NCBI GenBank assembly: GCA_965215445.1
Contig: CBDCDT010000002.1
Location: forward strand, 1,612,001 to 1,676,000
DNA length: 64,000 nucleotides
Source: CBDBLK01 sp965215445
Lineage (GTDB): Bacteria > Bdellovibrionota > Bacteriovoracia > Bacteriovoracales > Bacteriovoracaceae
Reading direction: 5' to 3'
Part shown: positions 32,991-40,261 of the stretch, piece after piece
Layout: every line of letters starts with the position of its first letter
Numbering within the stretch: the stretch's first letter is position 1
Made by a program: the position numbers and the translations under genes
The notes under the pieces: generated by a model
Databases searched by the model: none
What the model was told of the DNA's origin: nothing
What the model saw: only the letters and a program-made list of their open reading frames with translations

Positions 32991-33224
32991 GAGGTCGAGA
33001 ATATAGGTTTTACCCACATCGCTGGCAAGTCTTTGAGGAGTGAGTTCGGAATTTAAAACTACGACGTTTTCAATAGAAGAGTTTTTCGGCAGGGGCAAAA
33101 AACTTTGCAAGAGGGATTTGAGAAGTTCTTCATTCTTGGTGAGAAAGTTCTTAAATACCGCGTCGTTGGTAAGTCTTAGAAAGTTTTCCTTTTTTAAAAA
33201 TGCAGAAAGTGCACGCATATCCAT
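32991..33224 (-). pseudogene. Rpn-family nuclease, N-terminal fragment (interrupted by IS)
   Basis: 78 codons from ATG 33224 (GGAG six bases upstream) to the IS boundary. NFLRLTNDAVFKNFLTKNEELLKSLLQSFL is the family's opening (F..TND..FK..F.......L...L...L), and VVVLNSELTPQRLASDVGKTYILDL carries the K-x-x-x-L-D of the nuclease core. Past the boundary the frame adds 14 IS-encoded residues (IWMTARQ...) and stops at 32946. Joined to 30750-31532 the uninterrupted protein would be about 337 residues, a normal Rpn length. Confidence 0.85.
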
Positions 33225-33422
33225 TTTGATCTCCAGTGTTTGCAGCGCATTATTGCTTTGCATGACACTGGAGACTTGCGAGAAGGAGACCCGTTTGGAG
33301 ATTCGCAACCCCCTGAATTTAGGGGATTTGAAAATTCCCACTGAACCCAATTGAACACCCAAGCGCTCAAAAAGAAACATTTTCGTGTTTCGAGCTATTT
33401 GGTCGAGATTGGGCAGGGACGG

Positions 33423-33644
33423 TTTGGCCTGGGCTTTCGCGCCGCCAATTTTTGGGTTATAGTCGAAGTATGAAGCGAATGAAGTTGTTAACGCCCCCCC
33501 CCGTAGATTCTGCGAAGTTATAAGTTTTTGTAGCTTTCTCACCCTTGTCGCCTCTGTCTTTGCCTCCTCAAACCAAACCCCCATTTGCCCGCCGGGACAG
33601 GTTTTAAATACCGCAGATTGCACTTGTAAGGCCGCGACTCCCGC
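33423..33644 (+). repeat. Repeat A, copy 2 (head of cysteine-rich gene 2)
   Basis: Partner of 29046-29267, exactly 4377 bases further on and in the same orientation. Recombination between the copies would delete the interval and swap the body behind the shared head. The ~198 bases between it and the Rpn start (33225-33422) hold no recognisable gene; the minus-strand frame there is an upstream extension without support. Confidence 0.95.
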
Positions 33645-34119
33645 GCTGCCTTGTAGTTGTACTGGCACTTTACTCAGAGGTTGTGACTTGAGTTGTTTAA
33701 AGACGAGATGTGATGCTGATACAACTTGTAATGGATATAAATTCGTAAAATTATCATCTGCCAAGGCCCTGACTTTTTATTGTACATCGGATTGGAATAA
33801 CGTTGTTGATGGTTTCAGTGCTGCCTGCCAGAACTTGCCTGCCCCAGAGGCATTAACTGGATGTAATTGCGACAGCAGTAATTTTACTAATTGCAATAAG
33901 GCCTGTTTGAAAAAGAGGTGTGAGGGTGGTAGTAGTGGTAGTGATAGTGGTAGTTGTAGTCAGATTTATAATGATGGGATTTATCGAGAAAAAGTGCTTA
34001 GATATGTAGGATTCGACAAAAAGAGAGTTGGTGCTGCGTGCTTGAAACCGTCTGAAATCAATAAAGGTAATCCCGTTAACAAAGAACAAAAATGTACATC
34101 AGTGTTGGCAAATTATTGA
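33470..34119 (+). CDS. Cysteine-rich secreted protein 2, off-frame at a C9 tract (phase-variable or frameshifted)
   Basis: Has the same head as gene 1: ATG 33470, nine C at 33494-33502, then a frame that stops early unless a -1 slip or extra C occurs. The shifted frame runs without stops to 34119 and gives ~215 residues: signal peptide, NTADCTCKAATPA, two C-x3-C-L-K-x-R-C modules (CDLSCLKTRC, CNKACLKKRC), a Ser/Gly run and about 17 Cys. Gene 1 shares one module plus the FYC that follows it, so the bodies are related but much diverged. Low GC against neighbours. Function unknown. Confidence 0.7.
33494..33502 (+). repeat. Homopolymeric C9 tract in cysteine-rich gene 2
   Basis: Nine C, same position and length as the tract at 29117-29125, again one base away from opening the full-length frame. 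Confidence 0.85.
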
Positions 34120-34132
34120 AAAGGGGCCTGAG

Positions 34133-34771
34133 CTAGGCCTGCTCCCGACGCCAGCGCTCCAAAAGGTCTTGTCCCTCCGGAGAGATCAGGCCTTGCTTGC
34201 GGGCGACTTCGCTCAGGGTGGAAAAATTGGTGAGGGCCGCGAGTTCCAGGCCCAGCTTTTCCAGGCGCTTGTGCGCTCCCAGCATTTGGTAGTCCACCAG
34301 GCACAGGCACCCCACAATGTTTAACCCCGCCTCCCGCGCGGCCAAAACGGCGCGCTCCAAAGATTGGCCCTGGTTGACCAAATCCTCCAGCAAAACGGCA
34401 CTTTCTCCCGCTTGAAAACTTCCCTCCACCTGATTTTTTTTGCCGTGTTCTTTGGCGCGGGGCCTGATGTAAAGCAGGGGTGCGGAAAGCTCAGCGGCCA
34501 AAAAGGCGGCCATGGGGATGCCCGCCGTGGCCACGCCGGCGAGGGTATCAAAGTCCCAGTCACGCTTTTTTAAAACCGCCGCCATCTCGCTGACCAGTTG
34601 TTGGCGCTCGCGGGGAAAACTCCACACCCTGCGGTTGTCGCAATAAATGGGGCCAGAAAGGCCCGAGCTGTAGGTAAAGGGACGATCCGGTGAGAGTTGC
34701 ACACACGAAAGACGGATCAAGAGTTCGGCCACGCCTTCGGGGCCTAGCAAGGGAGGTGTCTGTTGATCCAT
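34133..34771 (-). CDS. pyrE: Orotate phosphoribosyltransferase
   Basis: Makes orotidine-5'-phosphate from orotate and PRPP in pyrimidine synthesis. The 212-residue product has SSGLSGPIYCDNRR near residue 35, GVATAGIPMAAFLA (PRPP-side), YIRPRAKEHGKKNQVEG (catalytic Lys loop) and the PRPP-binding VLLEDLVNQGQSL, where the usual V-E-D-V/L-x-T-T-G is changed to Q-S. Start ATG 34771 lies 28 bases inside the end of holA; an upstream extension to 34816 would be deeper in holA and is not favoured. Confidence 0.92.
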   Translation of the reverse strand: MDQQTPPLLGPEGVAELLIRLSCVQLSPDRPFTYSSGLSGPIYCDNRRVWSFPRERQQLVSEMAAVLKKRDWDFDTLAGVATAGIPMAAFLAAELSAPLLYIRPRAKEHGKKNQVEGSFQAGESAVLLEDLVNQGQSLERAVLAAREAGLNIVGCLCLVDYQMLGAHKRLEKLGLELAALTNFSTLSEVARKQGLISPEGQDLLERWRREQA

Positions 34772-35697
34772 TGTTTTCTCAAAATGTCGCTCACCTGGGG
34801 CGATTTTTGTTTGCATAAAAGTTCGAGTTGTCCAAAAAAGCGCAGCCCCTTTAACAATTCTTTGCGCTGGAAGTGAGGGGAGCGGGACAGGATTTTTTTG
34901 TCGTACTGGCTCACCCGCGCTTTTTGTTGGGCATAGCTGGGGTCGAGCAATTTGCCCAAGTGGGTTTGCATAAAGGCAAAAAAACTGCGGAGGGTATCAA
35001 AATCGTAGGGGGCCTTCATCAGCGCCTCGAAGAAGGCCTTCCACTTTTTTTCTTCAAAGAGAGAGGCCATTTTGAAATGGTCGAGGTGGCGGGGGGAAAT
35101 CACACTTTGCACTTGTTCTGGAGTGAGGGAAGCACGCTTGGGAAAGTAAAGGGCGAGCAGGTTGAGGGCGTGCCAAAGGCCCCCGGTTTGGTGGGGCAAG
35201 GAATCCAGCAAATAGTGTTTCGCAGGGGGAGTCAGGGCCAGGCCTTTGATCTGGCACAAGAAAGAAAGCAGCTTGTCTCCTTCCCAAAAGCGCGGGGCCT
35301 CGATTTTAAGCCAAGTGCCCATCCCCTTTTTAGAGGAGGTAAAGCGCTTGCTGGCGGCACTAAAGAAGGTGACCACGAAGCGTTCGCCCAAGTCCTCGCT
35401 CATTTCCGTGAGTTGCTCCCAGGCGGGGGCGCAAATGTGATCGGCGTCCAAAATGACATAAGATTTAAGGCCGCAAAACAAGTCCAGTTCTCGCAGGTGA
35501 ACTTCCGGCCAATCCGGGGCCATGTCTCTGCCCGAAACCACGATCCAGCGCTTTTCCCCCCGGCCGCGGGGAAGCAGGTCGAGGAAGATTTTTTCGATAA
35601 AGGAATCGTAGCAACTGACTCCATAAAATCCCGGAGCAGGCCCCACCAATTGAGGGCGCTCCCTTTGCATTTGCCAGGGAGGAGCATTAAAAAGCAT
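34744..35697 (-). CDS. holA: DNA polymerase III delta subunit-like protein
   Basis: A 317-residue protein with the clamp-loader delta layout: N-terminal RecA-like part without a Walker motif (FYGVSCYDSFIEKIFLDLLPRG, YVILDADHI), ERFVVTFFSAASKRFTSSKKG, a helical middle with GGLWHALNLLALYF and a C-terminal collar domain (LRSFFAFMQTHLGKLLDPS, KGLRFFGQLELLCKQ). Delta opens the beta clamp. Similarity is weak, but the position right after lptE is the common lptE-holA order and supports it. It overlaps lptE by 11 bases and pyrE by 28. Confidence 0.78.
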   Translation of the reverse strand: MLFNAPPWQMQRERPQLVGPAPGFYGVSCYDSFIEKIFLDLLPRGRGEKRWIVVSGRDMAPDWPEVHLRELDLFCGLKSYVILDADHICAPAWEQLTEMSEDLGERFVVTFFSAASKRFTSSKKGMGTWLKIEAPRFWEGDKLLSFLCQIKGLALTPPAKHYLLDSLPHQTGGLWHALNLLALYFPKRASLTPEQVQSVISPRHLDHFKMASLFEEKKWKAFFEALMKAPYDFDTLRSFFAFMQTHLGKLLDPSYAQQKARVSQYDKKILSRSPHFQRKELLKGLRFFGQLELLCKQKSPQVSDILRKQWINRHLPC

Positions 35698-36376
35698 TGA
35701 GCACCAACTCTTTGAAATTGTGGGCCATATCTTGGGCCGATCCCTCTAAACTTTTTTGAAAAAAGTAGCGGGTGGTGGTGAAATTGACAATTCCCGGCGA
35801 ATCTTCCCGCGAGGTTTCCTCTATGCGGCGTTGAAAAGTTGCGCTATGCTCCATGATGCGGTTGAAGATAATTTTTGGCCCTTGGGTGAGTTGGGGGCCG
35901 ATTTGGGGAGAGCGCAAGAGTTCAAGCTCCCCGAGGGTCGGGTTTTTGATCAGAACCAGGCGCACGTTGACGCGATAGATGGTGCTGTCGGGAACCAGAA
36001 AGTGGGGGCGATCTCCCAGCGAGGGGGATAGATTGGTGTCGGTAAAGCGCGTGCTGCCCCGGTCAAAAACCTCGTTGTTGCGCTTGGGGGTTTGGATGAT
36101 GCCCAAGAGCAGGGCATCGGCGCGGGAGGATTCCCCCGAATAAACTTCAAGGTCTGGAAACTCCTGGAAAAGGTCAAAAAAGGCCTTGGTAAAAATACTG
36201 CTGGCCCCGGCAAAGTTGGAGTGGTTGATAAACATGGGGATGGAAACCGAATTGATGCCATCCGCCTCCAAGGGATTGGTGTTTTTGCGCAAAGAATAGC
36301 CCGCACAGGCGGCCAGGGAGGTCAAAAGGCCCACTGTGGCGAAAACCGACAGGAACTCGAAAAGGCGTTTGAGCAT
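35687..36376 (-). CDS. lptE: LPS-assembly lipoprotein LptE
   Basis: Plugs the LptD barrel in the outer membrane and guides LPS to the surface. The 229-residue protein has a signal peptide with lipobox (LTSLAACAGYSLRK) and the family body: G-Y-S-L at the start, INSVSIPMFINHSNFAGASSIFTKAFFDLFQEFPDLEVYS and ADALLLGIIQTPKRNN. ATG 36376 is the natural start; an upstream extension adds no signal. It overlaps holA as in many Gram-negatives. LptB and LptC are encoded at 60.8-62.6 kb. Confidence 0.88.
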   Translation of the reverse strand: MLKRLFEFLSVFATVGLLTSLAACAGYSLRKNTNPLEADGINSVSIPMFINHSNFAGASSIFTKAFFDLFQEFPDLEVYSGESSRADALLLGIIQTPKRNNEVFDRGSTRFTDTNLSPSLGDRPHFLVPDSTIYRVNVRLVLIKNPTLGELELLRSPQIGPQLTQGPKIIFNRIMEHSATFQRRIEETSREDSPGIVNFTTTRYFFQKSLEGSAQDMAHNFKELVLNAF

Positions 36377-36443
36377 AGGCCAGCATAGAATGGAGTCAGG
36401 CCTTTGAAAAGGTGCGCCTTTCACAAACGGCCTTGCGCCCACT

Positions 36444-37016
36444 TTGAAGAGCAGGCACAATCAAAGGGTGTTGAAACTCAAAGAATTGGGCCAGGTTTTT
36501 TCCGAGCAGGGGCCGTGGATTCGTCCTCCACAGCGCAAGGGTGGCGGAAAAGGCCTCAAGGCATCGCTGGATTTTTTGGATTTGATCCAGTCCTGGGATC
36601 AGGTGGTGGGCAAACACCTTGCCGCGCAAACGATTCCCTTGAAACATGTGCGCGGAAACCTCACCATTTTGGCGGGCCATTCGGCATATTCGGAACAACT
36701 GAGCTTTATGCAAGAACAACTCAAGCAAAAAATTGGAAAGGTTTTTCCCGCCCTGGCGTGCAAGATCAAACGCCTCTCATTCCAGACCAACAGCACTTAT
36801 TTTGAAACCGAGCGGGAAAATCTTTTAAAAACTGCCGGCAAGCGCGGGCCAAAACGCAAGAAAAAGGCGTCTCCGACAAGGCATCATCACCATTACGACC
36901 CCCATTATAGAGAACAGAGACAGAAGGCCCTGGCAGAATTTTCCGGTATCAAAGACGATGAATTGAGGGAGGGATTGATTGGCCTGTATTTGCAGCTAAA
37001 TTCTGGTAAAGTTTAA
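36444..37016 (+). CDS. DciA-like protein (DUF721)
   Basis: DciA helps load the replicative helicase DnaB where DnaC is absent. The ~190-residue protein has a basic N-terminus, LDLIQSWDQVVGKHLAAQTIPLKHVRGNLTILAGHSAYSEQL.FMQEQLKQKI and ALACKIKRLSFQ, the W..(V/I)VG....H..P.....G.L.I......W..L.......L...I pattern of DUF721, then a Lys- and His-rich tail. The start is TTG 36444 or GTG 36468. It is divergent from lptE, consistent with a replication/envelope neighbourhood. Confidence 0.82.
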   Translation: MKSRHNQRVLKLKELGQVFSEQGPWIRPPQRKGGGKGLKASLDFLDLIQSWDQVVGKHLAAQTIPLKHVRGNLTILAGHSAYSEQLSFMQEQLKQKIGKVFPALACKIKRLSFQTNSTYFETERENLLKTAGKRGPKRKKKASPTRHHHHYDPHYREQRQKALAEFSGIKDDELREGLIGLYLQLNSGKV

Positions 37017-37051
37017 AGGGACTTAACTGACTGGCAACATGAGGGCGAGCA

Positions 37052-37429
37052 TTGTTTTTAAAGGGAATCACTGCTGAATATTTGGTCAAGGTAACGACTG
37101 CCTTTTTGTTGGCCTACAGCCTGATTGTCTTTGTGGCCTATGTTTCTTCTCTGATGGTTTTGTCTTACCTCAAAATGTACCGGGGAAACTTTTCTCTCGC
37201 CTTCAATTTGGTTATGTTTATACTGTTTTACAGCAGCCTCGGCATCCACCTCACTCCCGGCCTCAACTGGTTTGGAAAAAAGAAGAAGAAAGATCGCCAC
37301 TTCAACCTGGTGATGTGCCGAACCCTGTCCCTGTTAGGTGCTTTGCTCACCGCCTTTTTGGGTTCGGCCTATTTCCATTTCGACCTGGTCAAGAATTATT
37401 GGCCGATCATTTTTCCCAGCGAATCCTGA
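37052..37429 (+). CDS. Small polytopic membrane protein
   Basis: A 125-residue protein of unknown family with three or four hydrophobic helices (TAFLLAYSLIVFVAYVSSLMVL, AFNLVMFILFYSSLGIHL, RTLSLLGALLTAFLGSAYFHF) and a KKKKK cytoplasmic loop. The length and layout resemble a succinate-dehydrogenase-anchor-like or quinone-type membrane protein, but no heme His motif is convincing. Start TTG 37052 is the first start in frame. It sits 35 bases after the DciA-like gene. Confidence 0.72.
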   Translation: MFLKGITAEYLVKVTTAFLLAYSLIVFVAYVSSLMVLSYLKMYRGNFSLAFNLVMFILFYSSLGIHLTPGLNWFGKKKKKDRHFNLVMCRTLSLLGALLTAFLGSAYFHFDLVKNYWPIIFPSES

Positions 37430-37520
37430 TTCCTTCATGATTTATTTGACTAATTAAGCGACGCAGGTCATGCTGGGAGGGCGATACTGTTTGATCGCCA
37501 CGCCACAAGGAGGCCATACT

Positions 37521-37997
37521 GTGAAAAACACTATTTCCATCTTTCTTTTGCTGTTCTCTTTTCTGGGCTGTAAAAGCGACGAACCCTTTAACACCCCCTT
37601 TGAAGATCGGAGTACTTTGATAGAATCGGTACTCGGTCAGACCTATGTTGGGGAGTGGATTTACGAAAACTGTTCCATGGTTCTCACCATTCACGATACT
37701 GATGCTCACTCAAAAAATGAAACCCTTCCTTTCCACTTCGATATAGGCAACGAGGGGGATCGGTGTCACCAAAGGGTGTGGGGGAGTGTTGATCTCAATA
37801 AACTGACTCAAAAAGGGAGACGAGTTCACGCCCCGCTGGTAGGAGAAGTCAAATTTTTTCCCTATTCCTTGCAATCGTTGCACTTTCAGCGAGAAGATGA
37901 CGGCAGTTATACACTCATTCAGGTTGCCGTCGGCGAAAGTACTCAATTTTTGCCCAGGCCAATTATTCACGCCATAGATTTTGCGGAATCGGACTGA
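37521..37997 (+). CDS. Small lipoprotein
   Basis: A 158-residue protein with a short signal peptide and lipobox (LLFSFLGC, acylated Cys ~15), then KSDEPFNTPFEDRS and a mainly beta body (GEWIYENCSMVLTI). Start GTG 37521 is set by AAGGAGG nine bases before it; a longer upstream frame lacks a signal. It is convergent with the next gene, stops three bases apart. Function unknown. Confidence 0.8.
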   Translation: MKNTISIFLLLFSFLGCKSDEPFNTPFEDRSTLIESVLGQTYVGEWIYENCSMVLTIHDTDAHSKNETLPFHFDIGNEGDRCHQRVWGSVDLNKLTQKGRRVHAPLVGEVKFFPYSLQSLHFQREDDGSYTLIQVAVGESTQFLPRPIIHAIDFAESD

Positions 37998-37999
37998 AC

Positions 38000-38203
38000 C
38001 TAATCCCGCTCGTCGAGCACGCGGTATTCGGCCTCGATCACATCCCCTTGTTGGCCGGTAGGAGGGGGCCGTTGGGCCTTTTGGGCGTCTTGCTGCCGGA
38101 TTTTCCGGCGAACCAGGGAAATCATCCGGTAGAGGCGAAATGCCCAGCGCAGAAAGAGAAACAGCCCGTAAAAGAGCAGCGCCTTGAAAATGATGGATGC
38201 CAT
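38000..38203 (-). CDS. Small single-helix membrane protein
   Basis: A 67-residue protein: one N-terminal helix (IIFKALLFYGLFLFLRWAFRLYRM), a basic/Gln-rich linker with PPP, and the acidic end DVIEAEYRVLDERD. The I-E-A-E-Y-R-V-L-D tail recurs in small membrane proteins of unknown role. It is too short for domain assignment. ATG 38203 is preferred over the 38221 start that adds only six residues. Confidence 0.65.
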   Translation of the reverse strand: MASIIFKALLFYGLFLFLRWAFRLYRMISLVRRKIRQQDAQKAQRPPPTGQQGDVIEAEYRVLDERD

Positions 38204-38244
38204 ACCTCCATCTAGTAGCATTTCCCTGCCATCTATGACAAGAT

Positions 38245-39876
38245 GTGGTCAAAAAAGGGGTGAGCGTGGGCAATCCCGTGCATTGGGCGGATTTTACCGC
38301 CAGGCGCATTTTAAAAGAGCGTGGCCAAAAGGAGCAATATGTCGTCGCCGCCGGGTTGACTCCCTCTGGCGTGGTTCACTTTGGCAACTTCCGCGAGGTG
38401 ATTACCGCCGATTTTGTGGCCCGGGCCTTGCGCGATTTGGGCCATTCCGTGCGCTTTATCTTGAGTTGGGACGATTACGATACCTTTCGCAAAATTCCCG
38501 CAGACCTTTTGGAAAGTGCGGACAATCCGCAAGATTTGCAAAAATATCTTTTCAGGCCCATCGTCGATACCCCCGATCCCTACGGCGAATATCCCTGTTA
38601 TGCGGCCCGCTTTCAAAAACAATTTGAAGGGGAGTTAAATCGCGTTGGCGTCGAACTGGAACCGCTCTACCAGGCCAAACGCTACCGCGCCGGGGCCTAC
38701 GCCGAACAATTGCTCGAAGTCATCGAAAAACGCCACTCCATCCGCGAAGTCCTCAACCGCGCGCGAAGCAAACCCCACGGGGAGGCCTACCTGCCGGTCA
38801 ACGTCTATTGCGAAAAATGCCACACCGACCACTGCATTGAAGAAAAGGAATGGAGAGAGGGGGAACTTTTTTATCACTGTTTGCACTGCGATCATCGCGG
38901 GCGGGAAAACCCCCGCCAAAGCTCGCGCCTGAAACTCCCCTGGCGGGTGGACTGGCCCATGCGTTGGGCGTTTGAGCGGGTTGATTTTGAACCGGGGGGG
39001 AAAGACCACTCCGCCGAGGGAGGGTCGTTTACCACGGCAAAGGAGATCGTCGCCCTTTTGGGAGGGTGGGCACCGGTTTATTTGGGTTACGATTTTGTCT
39101 CTATTCGGGGGGGCGGGGGCAAAATGTCGTCTTCCCAGGGGGGCGTGGTCACCATCAGCGACCTCTTGCAAGTTTACGAGCCAGAAATGTTGCGCTGGAT
39201 TTTTGCCAGCTACAAACCCAACGTGGATTTTAGCGTGAGTTTTGATCTCGACGTAATTAAAACTTACGAGGACTTTGACCGCCAGGAGCGGTTGGCCTAC
39301 GCAGTGGAGAGCGGCAACGCCAAAAAAGTTGCCATGGCCAGGCGGGTTTTTGAACTCTCTCAAATTGTACCCGTTGGAGTGGGGCAATTGCGTCCAGAGG
39401 ACATGCCCGTTCAACCCAGCTTCCGGCATTTGACCAATATTTTACAGATTCATCAGGGGGATATGGGGGCGGCCAGAAAGCATTACCAAGATAAACTAAA
39501 AACCCCCAGAGACGAGCGGCGCTTTGTCGAGCGCTCCCGTTGCGCCCTCTATTGGCTCGAACACCACGCTCCCGAAGATTTTAAATTTGCGCTCAATCAG
39601 AGCGCGCCCGCAATTTCCCTGGAAGAAAAACAAAGAAGTTTTTTGTCCCAACTCAGGCAAACTTTGGAGCGCGAGTGGCAAACCTCTTTGTCGGATCAAG
39701 GTCTGCATGAAATTATTTATCAGGTGCTACATCAGTGTGAAACTGAACCCAAAGTCGCTTTTCCCTGGTTGTACCAGCTTTTGATTTCCAAAAAGAAAGG
39801 CCCACGACTGGCGAATCTCTTTTGCGAGGTGGGAAGAGAGCGCATTCTCAAATTGTTGAGTGAGGCCCTATCTTAA
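38245..39876 (+). CDS. lysS: Lysyl-tRNA synthetase, class I
   Basis: Charges tRNA-Lys with lysine. This is the archaeal/spirochaete class I type, not the class II LysU-like enzyme. The 543-residue protein has the HIGH-equivalent AAGLTPSGVVHFGNFREV, a zinc-binding part CEKCHTDHC...CLHCDHRG near residue 190, the KDHSAEGGSFTTAKEIV block and the KMSKS-equivalent GGGGKMSSSQGG near residue 290. A helical anticodon domain follows. The start could instead be GTG 38266, which is better spaced behind AAAAGGGG. Class I LysRS occurs in some proteobacteria and may stand in for the class II enzyme here. Confidence 0.95.
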   Translation: MVKKGVSVGNPVHWADFTARRILKERGQKEQYVVAAGLTPSGVVHFGNFREVITADFVARALRDLGHSVRFILSWDDYDTFRKIPADLLESADNPQDLQKYLFRPIVDTPDPYGEYPCYAARFQKQFEGELNRVGVELEPLYQAKRYRAGAYAEQLLEVIEKRHSIREVLNRARSKPHGEAYLPVNVYCEKCHTDHCIEEKEWREGELFYHCLHCDHRGRENPRQSSRLKLPWRVDWPMRWAFERVDFEPGGKDHSAEGGSFTTAKEIVALLGGWAPVYLGYDFVSIRGGGGKMSSSQGGVVTISDLLQVYEPEMLRWIFASYKPNVDFSVSFDLDVIKTYEDFDRQERLAYAVESGNAKKVAMARRVFELSQIVPVGVGQLRPEDMPVQPSFRHLTNILQIHQGDMGAARKHYQDKLKTPRDERRFVERSRCALYWLEHHAPEDFKFALNQSAPAISLEEKQRSFLSQLRQTLEREWQTSLSDQGLHEIIYQVLHQCETEPKVAFPWLYQLLISKKKGPRLANLFCEVGRERILKLLSEALS

Positions 39877-39934
39877 AAAGCGGAAAAATTTTTCCATAAA
39901 TTTATTTTATTTATAAATCTTTTAGCATAAAGGA

Positions 39935-40261
39935 ATGAGGCCCAATCGCCGGGAATTTCTTTTTGGTGCTGGAGGGCTTGCCCTCGCCCTTTTTTCTTTG
40001 CCCGCAAGTTGCGGGAATGTCGTTTATCTTGAGGCAGGTGCGGTTTACAGCGTTTCCAGTGGGGAGTGGCTGGCCTTTCCCTCCGCTCCCAAGCGGGGCG
40101 ACCGCGTTGCCCTCACCATTAGCGCACAATCTCTGCGTCCGCCGGCACAGGTTTTGTACTTGGATACCCCTCTCTTGGGAGAGCGGGAGCATTTGCTGTT
40201 GGATTCGCTGGCCAATGTCCATTTTATCTTTGAAGGCCATAAAGCGGGGTGGCGTCTTTGA
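39935..40261 (+). CDS. Tat-exported lipoprotein, small
   Basis: A 108-residue protein with an N-terminus combining a twin-arginine motif (RREFLFGAGG) and a lipobox (LPASC, acylated Cys near residue 26), so probably a Tat-exported lipoprotein. The mature ~80 residues (GNVVYLEAGAVYSVSSGEWLAFPS) are beta-like, small enough for one domain. Its stop overlaps the start of the prepilin gene by four bases, suggesting coupling. Function unknown. Confidence 0.78.
   Translation: MRPNRREFLFGAGGLALALFSLPASCGNVVYLEAGAVYSVSSGEWLAFPSAPKRGDRVALTISAQSLRPPAQVLYLDTPLLGEREHLLLDSLANVHFIFEGHKAGWRL

Noticed and set aside
32946..33764. 272-codon minus-strand frame extending upstream of the Rpn start
   Set aside because: The part beyond 33224 covers repeat A and the start of cysteine-rich gene 2 read backwards; a ribosome site and the family opening motif place the real start at 33224.
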